Shown: positions 5,993-7,704 of the stretch, piece after piece | Position numbering within the stretch: the stretch's first letter is position 1 | Layout: every line of letters starts with the position of its first letter | Assembly: GCA_014384665.1 (NCBI GenBank) | Contig: JACNFI010000020.1 | Span: 1 to 7,704 of the forward strand | From: Candidatus Cloacimonadota bacterium | GTDB taxonomy: Bacteria > Cloacimonadota > Cloacimonadia > JGIOTU-2 | DNA: 7,704 bases | Reading direction: 5' to 3' | Notes under the pieces: generated by a model | Told to the model about the DNA's origin: nothing | What the model saw: only the letters and a program-made list of their open reading frames with translations | Database searches by the model: none | Translations under genes and position numbers: made by a program

Positions 5993-7147
5993 TCATGATA
6001 TATTCCGGATTCCTCTTTTACTATATTCTTTTATTATTTCCATTATCCAAAGTGTACCCTTCTCTAAATCACTAATACTAATATTTTCTTTTAGAGAATG
6101 GACATCTTGCATCCCAGTGCCAAGTATAGGAATATTTAATCCATGACTATAGAAAATATTAGAATCACTTCCACCACCGCCAATTTCAACTTTTGGCTCA
6201 AGACCAATATTTTCTGCCGCCTGTAAGGCAATTTTTACTACCTCTTCATTTTTATCAATTTTTAAGGCAGGGAAATCATTAGTGACTTTTGAATCTACTC
6301 TTGATTTATAAATTTGATTCTTAACTTCAACTTGATATTGTTGAGCAGTTTCATTAAAGATATTTAAGATTGCACCGGTAATTTTTTCTAATTTCTCTAT
6401 ATTATGACTACGGACTTCACCCTCTAATGTAACTTCATTAGGTATAATATTACGAGCAACCCCACCTTTAATTATACCAATATTTGCAGTTGTTTCCTCA
6501 TCTATCCTGCCTAATTTTAGTTTTGAAATTGCTTCAGCGGCAATTTGGATAGCACTTATACCTCTTTCTGGACAGGCGCCAGAATGGGACTCCTTACCAA
6601 AAACTTTAATATCAAACTTATTTAAGGTCGGAGCTTGTATTACGACTGAGCCGATTCTATGACTATCCAAAGAATATCCTGTTTTTGCTTTCAAAAGAGA
6701 ATAATCCAGATTTTTCCCACCAAATAATCCAATTTCCTCAGAAATTGTAAGCAGGACTTCAATAGGCGCAAAGGCAATCTGTCTTTCCTGCAATCTTCTT
6801 ATTGCTTCTACAATCTCAACAATTCCAGATTTGTCATCTGCACCCAAGATTGTAGAGCCATCACTAAATATTTTACCATCTTTAACTATAGGTTTTATGC
6901 CTTTGCCCGGCTTAACAGTATCAAGGTGAGAACAAAGAAGAAGAGGTTCTTTATCAATTTGTCCTGAAAACCGAGCAAGCAAATTTCCAACATTTCCTTT
7001 AGTTTTTACATGAGCATTATCAAAAACAACTTCTGCTCCCATTGCTGTTAAATCATCTCTCATCCTCTGTGCCATTGCAAGCTCATCTTTAGATTCACTA
7101 TCAATCTTTACTAAAGAAATAAAATAATCAACTACTCTGCTTTTCAT
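5993..7147 (-). CDS. M20 family metallopeptidase, peptidase T-like
   Basis: This 384-aa cytoplasmic dizinc aminopeptidase is of the peptidase T-like branch of M20. The zinc and catalytic residues are all present: H74 and catalytic D76 in CSHLDTVKPG, bridging D104 in LGADDKSG, catalytic E137 and ligand E138 in ISEEIGLFG, D161 in YSLDSH and H350 in GMQDVHSLKE. The lid (dimerisation) domain lies at about 175-290, with GKESHSGACPERG (184-196) and the RNIIPNEVTLEGEVRS segment (232-247) typical of M20. Such enzymes trim N-terminal residues from tripeptides or similar short peptides. The ATG at 7147 has GGAG 5 nt upstream. The gene diverges from the alkyltransferase gene across a 125-nt gap and heads the co-oriented run with the B12 and MBL genes. 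It is complete and looks active. Exact peptide preference is not readable. Confidence 0.93.
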   Translation of the reverse strand: MKSRVVDYFISLVKIDSESKDELAMAQRMRDDLTAMGAEVVFDNAHVKTKGNVGNLLARFSGQIDKEPLLLCSHLDTVKPGKGIKPIVKDGKIFSDGSTILGADDKSGIVEIVEAIRRLQERQIAFAPIEVLLTISEEIGLFGGKNLDYSLLKAKTGYSLDSHRIGSVVIQAPTLNKFDIKVFGKESHSGACPERGISAIQIAAEAISKLKLGRIDEETTANIGIIKGGVARNIIPNEVTLEGEVRSHNIEKLEKITGAILNIFNETAQQYQVEVKNQIYKSRVDSKVTNDFPALKIDKNEEVVKIALQAAENIGLEPKVEIGGGGSDSNIFYSHGLNIPILGTGMQDVHSLKENISISDLEKGTLWIMEIIKEYSKRGIRNIS

Positions 7148-7211
7148 ATTATCTCCAAAATAATTGTTTACTAATCTTTAATATAGAACTTGAATATGAA
7201 ACGATAATTCT

Positions 7212-7260
7212 TTGTCAAATAAATCATTTTAATTGACAATAGATTTGTAGTATTTATTAA
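7212..7260 (+). promoter_or_regulatory. probable promoter of the alkyltransferase gene, with inverted -35 repeats
   Basis: TTGACA at 7233-7238 is a perfect -35 box. TATTAA at 7255-7260, 16 nt further, is a fair -10 box for the plus-strand gene starting at 7273. This would give a very short leader, and no Shine-Dalgarno box is seen. The -35 box is the right half of a 7-bp inverted repeat, TTGTCAA (7212-7218) and TTGACAA (7233-7239), 14 nt apart. The left half reads TTGACA on the minus strand, facing the M20 gene, but only weak -10 sequences follow. The repeat may be two back-to-back -35 boxes or a small operator. Confidence 0.4.
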
Positions 7261-7272
7261 ATAATTATTAAA

Positions 7273-7704
7273 ATGAAACTATATAAAAGTCAAGTAAATA
7301 CATCATTTGGAAAAATTAATTTGATATTTAATAAAAATGGATTATTGAATGTTAGCTTCAAATCTTATCCTGGGAAATGGATAAATAATCATTTTCCAGA
7401 TTCAGATATTCAAATATCAAATGAAAATATTTATCTTACACAAATAAAAGAATATTTTTGTGGTGTTAGAAGAAAATTTGGTTTTCCTGTTGTTTTTATT
7501 GGAACAAATTTTCAAAAAGATGTGTGGAAATTTGTTTATAATATTCCTTTTAGTAAACCTATGTCCTATTCTGAGCTTGCTAAAGAAATTCATAAAAAGT
7601 CAGCCCAAAGAGCTGTTGGACACGCACTCAGGGAAAACCATTTACTCCTAGTTGTCCCATGCCATAGAGTTATAAAATCCAATGGTAATTTAGGAGGTTT
7701 TTCA
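7273..7704 (+). CDS. ogt: methylated-DNA-protein-cysteine S-methyltransferase, 3' end outside window
   Basis: This frame is open from the ATG at 7273 to the last base (144 codons) and lacks its stop because the window ends. The protein repairs O6-alkylguanine by moving the alkyl group onto its own cysteine, a one-shot suicide reaction. The C-terminal DNA-binding domain starts at GTNFQKDVWKFVYNIPF (77-93). The helix-turn-helix has SYSELAKEI (98-106) and the flipping Arg in RAVG (R113). N122 precedes the active-site motif PCHRV (129-133), with acceptor C130, then LGGFS at the edge. The family usually has PCHRV followed by some 30-45 more residues, so roughly 15-30 residues are missing. The N-terminal part (1-70) is short and degenerate, as in stand-alone Ogt/MGMT proteins, and no Ada regulatory domain is seen. 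It has no clear ribosome site. It diverges from the M20 gene. The symbol is given by family, since Ogt and AdaB-type names overlap. Confidence 0.93.
   Translation, partial: MKLYKSQVNTSFGKINLIFNKNGLLNVSFKSYPGKWINNHFPDSDIQISNENIYLTQIKEYFCGVRRKFGFPVVFIGTNFQKDVWKFVYNIPFSKPMSYSELAKEIHKKSAQRAVGHALRENHLLLVVPCHRVIKSNGNLGGFS

Noticed and set aside
7460..7651. 63-codon plus-strand frame near the right end
   Set aside because: It is out of frame within the alkyltransferase gene, whose frame carries PCHRV and other conserved motifs.

Overview
The window is AT-rich and gene-dense. Nine protein-coding genes or gene parts can be supported, plus one 32-codon gene remnant. Eight genes and the remnant are on the minus strand. 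One gene, cut by the right edge, is on the plus strand. Low GC, Shine-Dalgarno boxes at about half of the starts, many short palindromic or tandem repeats between genes, a standalone B12-binding mutase subunit and several peptidases suggest an anaerobic, amino-acid or propionate-metabolising uncultivated bacterium. Cloacimonadota-like is my best guess, but it rests on general resemblance and no marker gene here fixes it.

Layout, following minus-strand transcription from right to left: an M20 peptidase T-like metallopeptidase (7147-5993); a standalone cobalamin-binding mutase domain (5788-5396); an MBL-fold hydrolase (5236-4379) with an unusual Gly at the expected bridging-Asp position; a short remnant of the start of a type I restriction HsdR gene (4323-4225); an M24 aminopeptidase P (4122-2845); phosphopantetheine adenylyltransferase coaD (2836-2351); an M16 processing-type peptidase (2267-1035); and an overlapping MNT/HEPN pair (960-604 and 623-207). 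On the plus strand, diverging from the M20 gene, an O6-alkylguanine-DNA alkyltransferase begins at 7273 and runs off the window. The first 206 bases carry no gene but hold a 9-nt tandem repeat and a long imperfect hairpin.

The aminopeptidase P, coaD and M16 genes look like one transcription unit, with 8 nt and 83 nt gaps. It combines protein or peptide turnover with one CoA biosynthesis step. The M20, B12 and MBL genes form a looser co-oriented run whose two gaps are almost filled by two direct copies of an AT-rich palindromic repeat. The MNT/HEPN pair is an accessory toxin-antitoxin-like module at the left end.

No large undescribed system is evident. The points most worth a second look are a palindromic repeat that appears to be inserted in frame in the aminopeptidase P gene and is related to the hairpin at the left end, the missing bridging Asp in the MBL protein, the HsdR remnant, the repeat pair flanking the B12 gene, and a HEPN protein without the usual RNase motif.
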